Assembly: GCF_040802235.1 (NCBI RefSeq)
Contig: NC_133164.1
Coordinates: 109,696,302-109,760,301, forward strand
Direction: 5' to 3'
Origin: Manis javanica
Lineage: Eukaryota; Chordata; Mammalia; Pholidota; Manidae
Length of the DNA: 64,000 nt
Part shown: positions 35,380 through 48,020 of the stretch, one piece after another
Layout of the letters: each line of letters starts with the position of its first letter
Position numbering within the stretch: position 1 is the first letter of the stretch
Translations under genes and position numbers: made by a program
Notes under the pieces: generated by a model
What the model was told of the DNA's origin: nothing
Database searches by the model: none
Seen by the model: only the letters and a program-made list of their open reading frames with translations

Positions 35380-36170
35380 GGCTCCCAGCGTTTGCTGGCA
35401 TTTACTAGCGAATTCGTAGGGCTCAGAGACCGGTTAGGCGCTCGCGGGAAGAGGTGCTGGGAAATTAAGATGCAGGTTAATGCATCTTGGCCGCGGGCTA
35501 CTGGCTCCGCCTTTGCATTAAGCGGACACAGTACGCGTAGCGCGCGGCGGGGAGGGCCGGCGGCCCGCGGGAGGGGACGAGTCGACGCGGCGGTTACATT
35601 GTTCTGGAGCCGCGTTAGCTCTTTGTGCCTCCTCTAGCGGCCGAGCTGTGAGGTACAGCCCTCTATTGTTCTAGGAGGACAGATACCTCCTGTGTGGGCG
35701 GCGAGAGCAAAGACGTAGCAGTGGCTGCGAGTGCCGAGCAGTTGCGAGCTTTTGTGTGCACAGACCTCGCGCGCAGCGCGTGGCAGTTGTGCTGTCTCCC
35801 GGACCTAGCTGCGGGCCCAGAGGGGCAGAGTGTCCAGGAGCCCTACTGGGAAGAGCACACAGTACCGTACTGCAAGCCCGGAAGGGGGCCTTCTCCTGGA
35901 ATGGGGTGATCTCTCAGAATAGACCGGCCATTTGGGGGACCTTTCGTGGTGGCAGTGGTTTACATAGGCGCGGAGAGTGGAAACCGCGTTGTGTGTGGTT
36001 GGCGCGGTTCCGAGCAGGCTGCGCACGACGTTCTTCCGGAGCGGCGAGCTCAGGCTTCCTCTTCCCGCTCTCGGGGCTACCCTTGCACCGCTGAGCCTGG
36101 CTTATGCGGTGCACTCTGCAGACGCCGGACGGGGCTGGGGGATGCAGGCAGCGTGCTCACCCAGGCTTGG
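35380..36170. promoter_or_regulatory. CpG-rich block in intron 1, proximal
   Basis: CpG density rises again about 0.8 kb past the donor, especially 35520-35600 and 35940-36130. Several ORFs on both strands are composition artefacts. It probably extends the promoter island domain, and an alternative promoter is possible. Confidence 0.6.
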
Positions 36171-38130
36171 GGAAGGGGTGTTTCCTGTTGAAGGATTCAG
36201 ATCTCCAGTCATTAATCGCCCCTCAGAGTTGATACGAAAAAGTAGAGAAAATTAGCTTTCCCTGAAGAGCTTTCCCAAATTGGTGGATTCCAAATACTTT
36301 GGGGTGGATTTAAAAACCTACTTTATCTTTCTCCTTTAGCTTACTCTTCATCCTCTCTTACAATTTTCCCTGACTCGCTCTTGGTTCCAGAGAAGAGAGA
36401 GTAGCAGAGAGAAGTAAACTGGAGGCTTAATGACAATTCCACAGTGTGGTACCCCTTTGTCTTAGGTCCCCAAAAGCGCCTCCAGTCCCTCTCTGATGAG
36501 CTCTAGTAAACCCGGGCTTCCAGGGCACAGGCAGCCAGAAGAAACTTGGCAGCTATTCTTTGGGGGTTGGGGGATGGGGGGTACTGTTAAAGGCAGGATA
36601 ACAGCTATTCTACTCCGGCCCATCTCAGAGCGCTGCCGCCCCCTCACGCCTGTCATGCAAAGGACAGAGCTTTTTTAAAAAACCGTGCCTTTTGCCTATG
36701 TGTGTCTTAAAGTGATGTGGCGAGTGATGCTTTACCTGTTAGCGCGTCTCAGCTTTTACAGTAGCCCCAAAGCATTGGTGGGATGAGACAGAGCGTGGCA
36801 CCCAGGGGTCCCACCACTCACCCAGAGTGAATCCTCAGAGGCTGACCTCTGGGAGCACAGAGGCCTTTCGAAGGAGGAGAGCTGAAGCTGCCTCTGCGGG
36901 AGACTGCAAGCTGCCTTCAGCAAGTGGGAAATTCCTGCTGAGGACCCCACTTTGCTCAAGCATTCAAATGTGTCTGTTTTATTACCCTGAGTTGAAAAGG
37001 GACAAGAGCTTTAGCCTTTTTATCTGGCCATTTTATCAGCAACTACAAGTGTGTTGAGTGGTTATTATTACATAGGAGGCTTTTCAGTTTGGGGTCAGTA
37101 GATCAGTCTCTTCAGACACTGACGCAGAAGCTGAGACTGGTAAGTAGGCATTATGTGCTCAGGAGCACTAGGGAGCAGGAACAAATGGAGAAGAAAAGCA
37201 GAGACTTTCTCTGCCAGAAGTATCAATCTGAATCCTCACTGGGATGTCCCCGAGAACCCACACCATTCAGTCCTGTGGCTCTGCTGGGTATCTGGGCCTG
37301 ACTTCCAGCCCCACCCATCTCTCATAACCAAGCCTCTTTTCTCTTTCTCTATTAATCTACACTTAGTTTCCCTTTCTCTTTCTCAGTTTGGACCCCTCTG
37401 GGTCTTGTCAGAGGCCCAGGCAGACAAGGGTGGGAGGGGATGTCAGAATTAAGATGTCTGATTTGAGCCTGCACCTACAAACCTCACCCATAGGTGAAGT
37501 GCACACGTTAAAACAGAAGCAGGCCCTTCATCTCTCCCATCCACGCAGCTCGGCTCTCTTACCAGCAACCAGGGTGGCATTTCAAAGGGGAAGTGAGAAT
37601 ACGTCGGGGAAACTCAGATTGCCCCATTAGATTTCAGAGAAATGGATTGAGTCCAAATGCACGATTTCATTCAGAAAGGGTGGTGAGGGCAGCAAGTGGT
37701 TGCAGCCTTGCCCAGTCGGGTGTCTTCGGCGGTCCCCAAGGCTGGCTCACCAACGGCAATTTTTATGAACCCTGAAAGACGAAGAAAGGACAGGCTCCTG
37801 AGCATTCGAGCACACTCTCCAGCTGGTAGCCCAAGAAGCCTCTGAACAAAGCACAAATGCGAGCAAGGAGAGACAGAGACCCGGGCAAGAACCTGGATGG
37901 ACACCCAGCTGAGGAAAATTGAGGCCTCGGTAACAGGAGTGATTTCTTCCAACTCCTGGGAGACAAAGTGGAGCCGCCCGGACGACATACCCTGCCAGGG
38001 CTGCCTACCCCAAACCTGCCTCCCGTTCCCGAAACGGACAGATGCTCAGCCGTCTAAAGGCAGCAACTCCCAGCAGCCAGTCTGGAGTCAACTCTGTTCA
38101 GGCAGCCAAGGGCCCTTAACTAACCCGCCA
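36171..38130. other. Unassigned intron sequence
   Basis: No gene or named repeat is recognised, and no CpG island. Short ORFs lack recognisable products. Confidence 0.45.
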
Positions 38131-38139
38131 AGATGTCGC

Positions 38140-39180
38140 CTGGGCCACCTGACGCCCGCAGAGCAGGCCGGGGTAGTGCCGAAGCGGCCCCAGTTCAGGC
38201 CACCACGTGCCCGCGGTGTCTTGTTGGCTACACTAGCTCCCACATCCCCTAAGAGGAGGGGCAGGGGCCTCATTCGCAGAGCACCCCACTCTACCTCTCC
38301 TCCCGCTGGTCCTGCTCTGGGCCCAGCTCAGCCCATTTCTCCCGGCAGTTAGCTAGAGAAACGAGGCTAAGAGGCCAAACGGAACCCGCGTCGGTACAAA
38401 ACACACATTTTTCGCCCGCTGACTAGTCAGATAAATAATTGAAAAGCTCGCTACTGGCCTTGCTTGGTGAAGGGCCGGGTGTCTGGAGAGCACCTTCCTC
38501 CCGCACATTAGAGTGGGCGGGCCGAGGAGGCGGAACCCAGCGAAGTACTGAAGCCGAGCGCTGGAAGGACCCGGGACCAAAGGACGCCCTCAACCCGAGA
38601 GGCTGCGCATTTATTTTTATTCCAGGCTTTCCACCGTGTGGTTATGTCACTTTCTCAAACAAATGTGTATATGGAGGGAGATCGATGCTGATAATGTTTA
38701 GAAGATTAAAAGAGCATTAATGCTGGCAACAATAACGTAAACGTGTGGACCTAGATTTCATTGATCTGGAACTTGATCCGGCGCGTTTCCAGTAAGCCCG
38801 ACGGCGCACTCTTCCCAGCACAGCGCTCGCCAGCACCCCCGCTCCCCAGCGCCCCGACTCCCCGGCGCGCCCGCCGCGCCGTTTGTCCAGCTCCGGGCGG
38901 GTCCTCGGGTCTGGCCTCGGCTCCTCCCCGCGCGGCCGCTGCTCGCCCCTTCCGACGCGGGGCGTTTACGGCCGCGGGACCGCCGGCCCTCTCCCCTAGC
39001 TCCCGCGCGCGCACTCTGCGCTCCCCGCCTCGGCCTCTGCGGGGGGCTGGGTCTGAGAAGCCGCAGCCCGGGAAGGCGCCCAAGTCCTTAGCTCGCTCAT
39101 TCCCGAAGAGCCGTCGCCCCGGTCGGCGCGGCCCACATCTGGTCCAACAGGTCCCAGGCAACTTCTTTCCTCCATCGAAA
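38140..39180. promoter_or_regulatory. CpG island in intron 1 with adjoining homeodomain-motif block
   Basis: A strong CpG-dense core lies at 38770-39140 and a weaker part at 38140-38600. Between them, 38640-38770 is AT-rich and contains ATCGAT (38681-38686), TTAATG and ATTGAT (38760-38765), all cut/ONECUT-type or homeodomain motifs. The arrangement resembles a conserved regulatory element beside a CpG island. A minus-strand frame of 188 codons across the island has no recognisable domain. Confidence 0.6.
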
Positions 39181-42050
39181 CCATACAGGAAAGTCGGGTT
39201 CCCTCTCAATATGCGGGAATAACAAAACCCAGCTTTGGAAACGATGTCTCTAAAGCTGCCTGCTAACCGCTTAGCTTCCTCGTCCAGGGATCCCCTCCCA
39301 TCCTTACTTGTTCTCATTAAAAGAGATCCTTTGTATTAAATGCACCTATTCGCTGACTTTTTACACGGATATATTGAACAATTGGACAATTAAACGCGGC
39401 CCCAGTGACAGAGGCCTGGGCTCCATTCCTCAAAATGATCTGCTTCGGCTAGTCGGGTCAACCAGGGAGGTATCTTGTTTCCTGCCCTGGCTGGGCAGGA
39501 AGGTACCTTCACCCCACCTCCCCTTCCCACCCCCCGGAGAGAACTGCCTCTCTGAGGTCCCCAGTAGGAGATTTTCCTGAGACTCCTGCAGTGATTGGAA
39601 AAGAGCCTGTGACTCTTCTTCCCTGCCCCTGGACAAAACCTCCACACCCTGCCCACTGCTCCCTTTACCAAGTGGCTGCATCTTCTTCCAGAAGGAGCTC
39701 TAAGGTGAATTTTACTGAGAGGATGAAAGAGCTGGTCGGAAGTATGTGTGGGATGAGAACTAAATTGTTTGTCTTTTGAAATTATAAATAATCCAGTTGA
39801 AGAAAGCTATGATTTTTCCTTCAAAAGAAGGTCTCAATCTGGAAGGAAAGGAGTGTTTTCCTTCCCTCTCCAAGAATGAAATAAGAATAAAAGAGGAAGG
39901 AAAGGGAAGACAGAAGAAATCTTGCGTTGTTCTGCTTTGCGGTATGACAAAGAGTAAGTCTGTATTTCTTTATCTCCTTCCCAGAGATGGGGTTCATCTT
40001 CCCACCAGTGGCCTGCCTTAAAAGAGGGAGATTTGATAGGGCTTCTTGATTCCGAGTCAGAAGGTACCCTACCCCCTTCCTGAAAACTAGGTCAGGTGAT
40101 CAGATACAGAAACCAATGAGGGTGGGTGGTTTCCTTCCATCAGAAAGATGTGGCTCCCTGGCCAGTGCCCCAGGTGAAGGACAGCTGGGTTCTGAGAGGG
40201 GTGAGGGGCTTTTGGAGGGTAAGGTCTCAGACTACCCCATCCCCATCTTAAATCCCCAAATAGGGCAGGATCCCTGGTGAAAGGTGAGGGTGGTATATAA
40301 GGGAAACCAATTCACCAAATTCTCTGTCTCCAAGAAGAGAGCTGCTGACTTCCCTCTGGAGCCAGATTTGCCCAGAGGCAAAAGGTCCCTGGGCAGGTTA
40401 CCTTCCCAAGCTCCAAGCCTGGAACCCTGAAGTGGGGAGAGCTTGCCTCTCCTCTGTCTTCAATCCAAGACTTCAAGTTCAGGTCCCTCTTGGTTTTCTG
40501 GCCTTTCGAACCCATTTCTAAAGGAAGATCAGAGGAAGGGGATTGAAGAGTTCTTGGGAAGAAAGTACTGGGCCCTGGCACAGTATGGCTGGTGGCTGTA
40601 CTGGCAGAAACTGTCTTCAGGAAAAGTGGTATCATGTAGGAGAATCCCTGGAGGAATGAAAACCTCCAAGGAGAAACAGAGAAATTTCGTTTCTGGGTTC
40701 TTGCCAAAGGAAAGGAAATGAGGAGGGAATAAATAGAAATAATTGCCAGGATAAAGGGCCCTCGGGAAAAACATGAACACTGAAGCACCCTGGGCCTTAA
40801 ACTTCATCTATAGACTCCCTGGCTTATGCTGACCCCTGACCCTCTCAGAGACCCTTGTTTTTCCTGACCCAACAAAAGTGGCTTCCTCTAGGAGGATGCA
40901 TTTTTGGTGGGAAGAGACCATTATGAGGAAGCCCAATGGAGTAATTTATGCTGTCAGATGCAGAGCCTGTTCAAGATGTGCTGGGACCCATCATCTGTCC
41001 CACTGACCCACTTCAGTGCCTGTGGGAAAGGCTTTTTTTGATTTCCAAGCTTCACTCAGGGCAAAGAGTCTGAAAAATGCATGTTTTGTAGGGGCATGGA
41101 AGGAGAGGAGAGGTGAGGAAGTTGATTTGGTAACTCAGCCCATCTGATGTCTAACAAAGTGCAGATGGACAAGGCATGGAAGCAGGCTGTGGGCCATGGA
41201 AATAGAGATAGTCCCACTTGGGGAACAGTCTCACTTGGGAAATAAATCCTAAAAGCGATGGACATTTGTTATGAAAAACTGTCCCACACATATTGTCCCA
41301 GAGGGAAGGGAGGCTCTGCATTCCACCTTAGTGCCTCTCTCACCATTTGAAGATCCATTACTCTTCTGTAGAAAGCAGACTTTGTTTGGGTTGGAAGCAC
41401 ACCTCCAATGTAATTTAATCAGCATTGGACTTTGGCTCATGTAATCAAATATACATATACTTTCTCCTGCAGGAAGAAAAATAATTTCTCTGTAACTGGT
41501 ATTGACTTGAAGTCATGTACTCTCTGGAAAGCATCACATTTTTAAAGGGAGCGGTAAAATAAAGGGGAAAAGAACCTGCAGTTTTAGTGGTTTGCCTTCT
41601 CATTGCTAAGAGAGGCAGTTACTGCCTAAGAAAGGTCAGGAAGAGCATTCTAGAGCTCAAATGCTTGTGCATCGCCAATGGTGGATATTTCACTCCAGCT
41701 TCCTCTGTGTAGTCAGCCTCCCAAATCTGTAATGGTGGGAAACAAGACTGACTGACTCACCAGATCCCAGGAATTTGGGCTTTATATTTACATTGGGCTA
41801 AGAGTTCCTTGGAGGAACTGTTCGGTGTTCCATTTTTCTACCCTGTTTGGAGAGGCCACAAGTAGAAGCAGCAAGATCCCAGTGGGCAGCAATCCCTTTC
41901 CTTAAGGGTGATTGGTTGCCTGCACCCCACTATACCCCCAGAGCCTTGAGCATGAAGCTCTGCCCTAGAGCACCCCCCAGAGCTAGCTTGGACTCCCCAC
42001 CCCCAAGGCAAGGCTCTGGGCTTTACTCAAGTTGAGTCTGTTAGGGAATC
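39181..42050. other. Unassigned intron sequence
   Basis: No gene or named repeat is recognised over about 2.9 kb. ORFs of up to about 158 codons on the minus strand have no recognisable domain. A TATATAAGG string at 40294-40302 has no supporting promoter context. Confidence 0.45.
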
Positions 42051-42059
42051 TGTTGTAAA

Positions 42060-42260
42060 CACAGATCCATTGATTTGCATTTGTCAGAGAGTAAAGTTAA
42101 ACCAGTGAAAAGAGAAGCCCTTACCCTTTTATGCAGGGCCAGGGAAACCTTTCATATTGATCCTATTGATCCAACCTTTCCCTTTAAGGAAACCACACAG
42201 TTAAAGACCCTCGTTCAATAGATTTACCCTTCGCGCTTGTGCTATTCCTTTAAGTGTTCT
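42060..42260. promoter_or_regulatory. Cluster of three ONECUT-type ATTGAT motifs in intron 1
   Basis: ATTGAT occurs at 42069-42074, 42156-42161 and 42165-42170, the last two only 9 bp apart. A related CAATAGATTTA follows near 42217. ATTGAT (ATCAAT on the other strand) is the core bound by ONECUT factors. No interspersed repeat is recognised here. A candidate autoregulatory element; conservation cannot be tested here. Confidence 0.35.
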
Positions 42261-43319
42261 CATCTAGGATAGCTGGGCATTAGGCCCACACTCCAAACCA
42301 AACTAAAATGAAAAGGGGGTAGGAGTGGGGGGGGGTCAGGAGGAAGAATTGTGGGAAGTGAAATTGAATCAAACTGAAATGTGTAATGATTTAGTTGGGG
42401 GCGTTTTTCTTGTTTCTCCAAGATGTCATGCAGGGATAAGGACAAAATTAATGCATTTAGCATCTTTTTTCTACAAAAAATCTGTTTATGTGCTAGAGTA
42501 GCAATATCTCATTTTCAACTGTAAAATTACTTCACTTAAGCCACTGTCTCGGTTCATTTAAGCTGAATTACTTAAAAGCAGTAAATAAAAAAATGTTTGA
42601 GTAAATTTGTACAAAAATATTTGTAGCAAATCAGGAATAGAATTGTCCCCCAAAATGCAGTATTTTGGACTCTGTATATAAGCATGGACACTGAAGTCAC
42701 TTCAGAAGAGAGGGGTCTTAGTGTGTGTTCTGATAGATGTGTGTAGAAACTAGCCCCAAGAGTAAGGTACAAGTTTTCTAACAGAACAGTGTAGATGGAA
42801 TAGGAATCACTAAATAATGCTCAGTATCCCTCATGTTTGCAGATACGAAAATGAAAGTCCTCTTTGTTTCCGTAACTGTCCACAGGAGCCATTTCACTTT
42901 TTCCTTGACCCTTTTTTGTTCTATAAATAACATCCATTGTGATTTTTTTCAACACAGTACACACGCTATTCCTAATTGGCTATCACTTGGGTTGTGTTCA
43001 GACACTCATGTTTGTTTTATGTGATTGAAAAATATTAATGATTCTGTAGGTGAGCTAATGTATTTATCTGCTGAGTGAGTTCAAAGGGCAGAGTTCAGCT
43101 ATGGTTCAGGTTAATTGAACAGGAAGCATTGAGCTCTCTGGGCTGCGTTGAACAAGGGACCAGTCCCTTAAAATATCACACTCAGCAAACACACAATTTC
43201 ACTGTCCTCATCCTGGAGTCTGATGTAAGAGGCTTAGACCAACTTGGACTGCCTGTTTAAAAACGCAAAGCAAAGCACAGCAAGTGCAACAAAACCCTCG
43301 AGTCCCCCTTAGGGAAGAA

Positions 43320-43735
43320 GAGTTTTCTCATTGGCTAATTGCTTTATTGGTAGCACTGACCTGCAGAGCAGCTGCAGGGGCCTGGATGAAGGCTTAGGAC
43401 TCATAATAATGTGCTCCATTAGAACAGGGCAAGGCATTTTTTGTTTACTCAATTGGAGCTCCCTGCAAAGTGCCATTAACCCCAGCCCAATTGCATGTGT
43501 GCTGCAAAAGCCAAAGGTCACGCCAATCAGGCTGTAGGCACAGAGAGCTCTGCCCTGGTGGGAGGGAGGGCATCTTGCTGGCATTGCCCTCCCCAAGCTT
43601 GGCCCAGCCCTGTGGGCCCCTCCAGGGCTTCGACCAAAGCAAGCAGTTGCACAACTTGTTTACATTTCCCAATTGCTGAATCATGTTAATTGATGATTAA
43701 ACAGTTCTGATTTGAGCACCATCAATCACACCAGA
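43320..43735. promoter_or_regulatory. Candidate enhancer with HNF4, FOX and ONECUT-like sites
   Basis: Within about 415 bp there are two forkhead TGTTTAC sites (43442-43448, 43657-43663), an HNF4-like direct repeat AAGCCAAAGGTCA (43508-43520), two ONECUT cores (ATTGAT 43689-43694, ATCAAT 43721-43726), inverted CCAAT motifs near 43330-43350, and a MAF/AP-1-like TGCTGAATCA (43675-43684). No transposon wording is seen. This is the combination expected of an endodermal or hepatic enhancer, which fits a known site of ONECUT2 expression. Function is inferred. Confidence 0.4.
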
Positions 43736-44639
43736 AAAAATATCCTCCCACTGACCCCTCTTTTCTATTTATGTTCCCTTCATCACTGTGCTTTACAGTA
43801 AAGAGAATTGTGGAAATGGTGCGTTTTAGCAAGAATATAGTCTGGATAAGTGCTTGACCAAGAGGATGACAGACGTGCAGACATGGCTGGAGGATTGTTT
43901 AGCAGAAAGAAGTCTTGAGGTGGAGTATGGAGTACAATCAAGGCTTCTGGGGGGAGAGCACCATGAGCTAGAGTGCCACCTGCTGGGAGTGTCCTAACTG
44001 CAATACCCCTGGAACCTCCCACAAAGCCCAGGCCCCTTCATTAACTTTCTCTCTATTGTCTGTGTCCCCATTCCCCAGCCTCTGGGCCACTACCCATATT
44101 TTCCTAGAAATTTCTTAAGGGACTTTTTCCTGGTCTTTTGGTACTTTAACCTCTGCCTGTTCTAATTCATTGCCAAAGAGAAGTCAGCGGTTCTGCTGTG
44201 GTGGGTGAGGTGACCGCCCACTCTGCATATTGAGGTAATAGTCTACTGCTTAGTTGGAAAGTGCCTGCAGGCAAGGGGTAGGGGGTGGGTGGGGGTAGTG
44301 GGTAAGGGGGAGGCACAGAAAGCAAAAAAATATATCTGGGAGAAAAGAGAAGGTTTTGTGGATAAGAGAAATGGTTCACTTGATGGTGCCAGTGAAGACT
44401 GTACCAACTGTAAGGTGCTCCGCAAAGGTGAAATACTGTACAAAGGAGAGGCGGTGGGAGAGGATTAGTATCGGCGGGGCGGATATCCGAAAACAGGTAC
44501 GCCAAATCAGCGAGCCAGAGATGGGCTCTTTGAAATCCCCTGAGAAGTAGGGAACCAGCCTTTTTGCAATTGCAAAGGGAGCCAGTGAGTTAGACTTGGA
44601 GCCAAACTGTGGAGCAGGCTGTTTCTCTGTGGGCGGCAG

Positions 44640-44960
44640 CTGTTTCCAGACTGGCCTCACATCGATCCCGGCGCGGAGCCCCTGGCCGCGGAGCGCCTGT
44701 GGGTGGGCTGCCTCCGCGCCCTGCCTCGGGCTTCAGCACCACGAACAGCGCCACGGAGCGCCAGAGAGCAGAGTTCCCGCGCTTGCAGTCAGAGCAAGTT
44801 TCCATCTCAACCCAGGGAAGGGAGATGGGCCTCTCTACCCGGGTTAAACCCGGGCAACACCCCGGTCGTCAGTAGCTGCAGCTGTCTAGATCTTGGCGCC
44901 CCGGACAGAACAGGGCCTCAGGTTTTCCTCCCGAACCCCTTGGCTTTGGTGATCAGTGTG
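44640..44960. promoter_or_regulatory. Small CpG-rich block in intron 1
   Basis: CpG-rich, GC-rich sequence rises sharply from AT-richer flanks ('gatcccggcgcggagcccctggccgcggagcgcc' at about 44663-44696). No coding signal is recognised. It could be an alternative promoter or a distal Polycomb-bound island. Confidence 0.5.
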
Positions 44961-46475
44961 AGGTCGGCGATAATAAAGGGAGAGACGCAGGGCTGAGAGG
45001 ACAAAAGGTGCTAAACAACCCTTCCCTTGCGAAGAGGAGGCAGAGGGATGAACTGTTTTTCTCCATGTTACTGCCTTTTGCAGACACTGATTGCTGCTCT
45101 CGACACAGTATTTCAGATTTGGATTTCTTTTCACGGTTTAGTGTAATTACCCTGCACACGGTATACACAAATGGCTGCTTCCCCACCCCGCACTCCCCAA
45201 TCCCCTCCCATATATGCTCCTGGTCTGTTACATCAAACAATAGTCTCACTTTGTATCAGCAGCAGTGTTGCAGCGAGAACCCACTATGGGACATCACTAG
45301 CAGCAATAAATGTAGAAACTGGGTTTTGATTTCTTGAGTCATCCATCCTTGATAAGGCTCTCTAACAAAACCGCCTCCACCCCTTCTTCTTCCCACCGGG
45401 GTTGAGTCACTCAGGCCACACAGTGGAGTCACATGGCCCTAGCCAGGGTGAGAGCTGGCATAAGGTGCCAACTCCTGGCTGGCATTTTTCAATCAGTTGC
45501 TTGGCTTTTTTTGTATTTTTATTCCATAGAAAAGAGGCAAGTAGGTCATTTTGGTCTGTGATTGGGTGCAACTCACATCTCTTTGGGTTTCTAGGAAAAT
45601 GGCCTTGTCTTCTCAAAGCTAATCAAAATGTAAAATTATTATTTTATTTCAAGGAACTTTAGTTCAAGCCTAAATTATCACTAACATGGTTCTCAGAGTG
45701 GTGCAGCATATGAACAGACCAGTGTGTCCCCTTTAAAAGAAAGAAAATAACATGATAAATGAGATTTTTCTTTCCTATGACAATTCATCTTTAAATCCCA
45801 AGTGGCTTTTGGATAAAAGGAAAATCCAGCCCAAAACAAATAAATGTGCTACAGCATTCACTCTCAATGGTGAAAAAAAAAATATGTTCTGTGTCTAAAT
45901 ACCTACAGTTTTGTTCTAAAAATGAGCAGGATCATATCTGAATCAAACCTAAGAACTGGTTTTAAGTCTATCTGACAAACACTGACTAAAGCAGTTTCTT
46001 CAAGCCCTACGATCATTGAATTTGAAGACATGCATTTCTTAGTTTTTGGGTTACGCTCAAAACCTTTCCAGTGAAATGTGAATTTGATGCAAGCAAAGAT
46101 TTTTTTAAATCTACTTTATATGCATTACTCATCTTACTAAAATAAGGCAGTACATTCTATGAGGGCTTGTACTAAATGCACTTCTTTTCTAGTGAACTTA
46201 ATTTGGTTTTTAAAAGATATTTTGACAAGACTGCAATGTAAACAGGACTTCTCTTAGTCGTCTTTGATTCCAAATACTTAAAATGTGTGGAGTAAAAGAA
46301 TTTTTTGCTATTCTGAAAGTGTGACAGATTCTCAAATCTCAATGATTAAAAAAGTTTCTTAGATTCAGTTGCCTCATCTTTATATTAGAGTTCATTTCAA
46401 TTCATGTTCAAGGCACAAGAGTGAATTCTTTATTCTCAATGTCTAACCCCTCTTATCCTTCCTTTCTTTCTTCTG
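44961..46475. other. Unassigned intron sequence
   Basis: No gene or named repeat is recognised. AT-rich from 45600 on. Confidence 0.45.
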
Positions 46476-46479
46476 AAGG

Positions 46480-48020
46480 GAAAGAGGCTGTCTTCCTGTT
46501 GAAGGCAATTCCTCCACTGCTTCTGGACCCTTGCCTCTCCTGACTCCTGAGGACCTCACCCTTTCCTGTGCTTATAGCCTCTTCCTCTCCATCAGTTTCT
46601 TCCCATCAGCATTTTTGTACTGCAGTCTCTCCTATCTTTCTTTTTTTAAGGCTCCCTTAACACCTGTCCTAGCTTTCTCTCTTCTCTCCCTTTGCTTCTA
46701 GAGTTGCTGTAACTCATTGCATCTCTTACCTATTTAGGCCCAGCCCTTTGCAGTCTGCTTCCAGTGCTCCTATTTACTAAACTTGCTCTCACTAATGTCA
46801 CTAGTGAGGTCTTTGCAGCCAAATCCAATGAATGCTTTTCAGTTTTAACTTGGCCTCTCAGCAGCATTTGACAAACTGCTGACCACTCTGTCCTCCAAAC
46901 CCTTTCTTTTCTTGGCTTTTGAAATACAATACTTTTATTTTTCTTTTTAGCTCTGGCCACTCCTTGTCAGTCATCTTTCTGGGCTCCACTTTCTTTGTTC
47001 ATGTAGCTCAACATTATGGCCTAGGTTGTTTCTTTATTTATTTATGTTGATCAACATACTCACACTGGAAGATCTTATCCACTTGGTTACCATCTCTCTG
47101 AGGACTTTCGGGTTTCTCTCCAACCCTGATATCTCTGCTGAGCTCTTGATCCCTATTTCCTTCTGCATCCGGACATTGAGGGCCTGAATTCCCTCAAACT
47201 CAGTCTATCTCATAGTGAACTCATTTTCTTGTCCCACCCCCAGCCCCTTACCACCACCACTAAATACGAGTCTTTTATTCCTTCTCTCTTTCAGTAATAT
47301 CACTTTTTATACAGAACCTCAAGCCAGAAGCTAGGAAATCAGCTCAGACTTTTCCCTTTTCCTCTTTCCCCTGAGTCAACCATACTATACATGTGGATTA
47401 TATCTGTCTACGTCTCTCCATCTCCTCTGCTGTGGCACTACTCAGAGCATCACCTACTTCAACAGCCTTCTGACTGGTCTCCCTATCTCTAGTCTTTCCT
47501 TCTCTCATCCATTTTCCAAACTTAAACTAGAGTGATTTTTCCAGAGCCCAAATCTGACCTCATTACACCCTTGTTTAAAACTCTTTGTCAGTAACCTGTG
47601 ACTGTTGGAAGAAGGTCCGGACCCCAGGGCACACCAGCCCCTGTATGGACTGACCTCTGCTTACCTCCAGCCTCCTCTGACATCACTCTTCCCATTTACT
47701 ATGTGCTCAGGACTTGCTATACTTCTGCCAGCAACTCAAACACATTAAGCCATTCCTTTGGCCAGAAAACCTTTTCTCTCTCAACTAACTTGAACTCAAA
47801 ATTTCAGATCTTGGACTTAGACAGCCTTGCCTCTAGGAAGTCTTCCCTGGTCTCCTAAATTGGAATGTACTTGGACTACCCCTTCCACTGCACGTAGAAA
47901 ATAGATGTGTCACCTGCTGAACTTGTTGGTTCCCCCTACCCACAGTGGCCATGCAATTAGATTTTGAGTTCCATGAGAGCAAAGGTTGAGTATAGCATAC
48001 AATAGACAGCTAATAGAAAA
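46480..48020 (+). repeat. Long LINE-2 copy, sense, ORF2 3' part to 3' UTR
   Basis: The L2 order is clear: 'tctccaaccctgatatctctgctgagctc', 'ctgactggtctccctatctctag', 'agagtgatttttccagagcccaaatctgacctcatta', 'tttaaaactctttgtcagtaacc', 'ggaagtcttccctggtctcc' and 'ttttgagttccatgagagcaaagg'. It is about 1.5 kb long, diverged, with stops, and not coding. Possible further L2-like wording continues at 48340-48480. Confidence 0.75.

Noticed and set aside
38751-39317. 188-codon minus-strand frame across an intronic CpG island
   Set aside because: High GC removes stops. There is no recognisable domain, and the Ala/Arg/Gly-rich content is compositional.
40312-40788. 158-codon minus-strand frame in intron 1
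   Set aside because: It has no ATG-context, domain or splice support that I can recognise. Such lengths occur by chance in 64 kb of six-frame reading.
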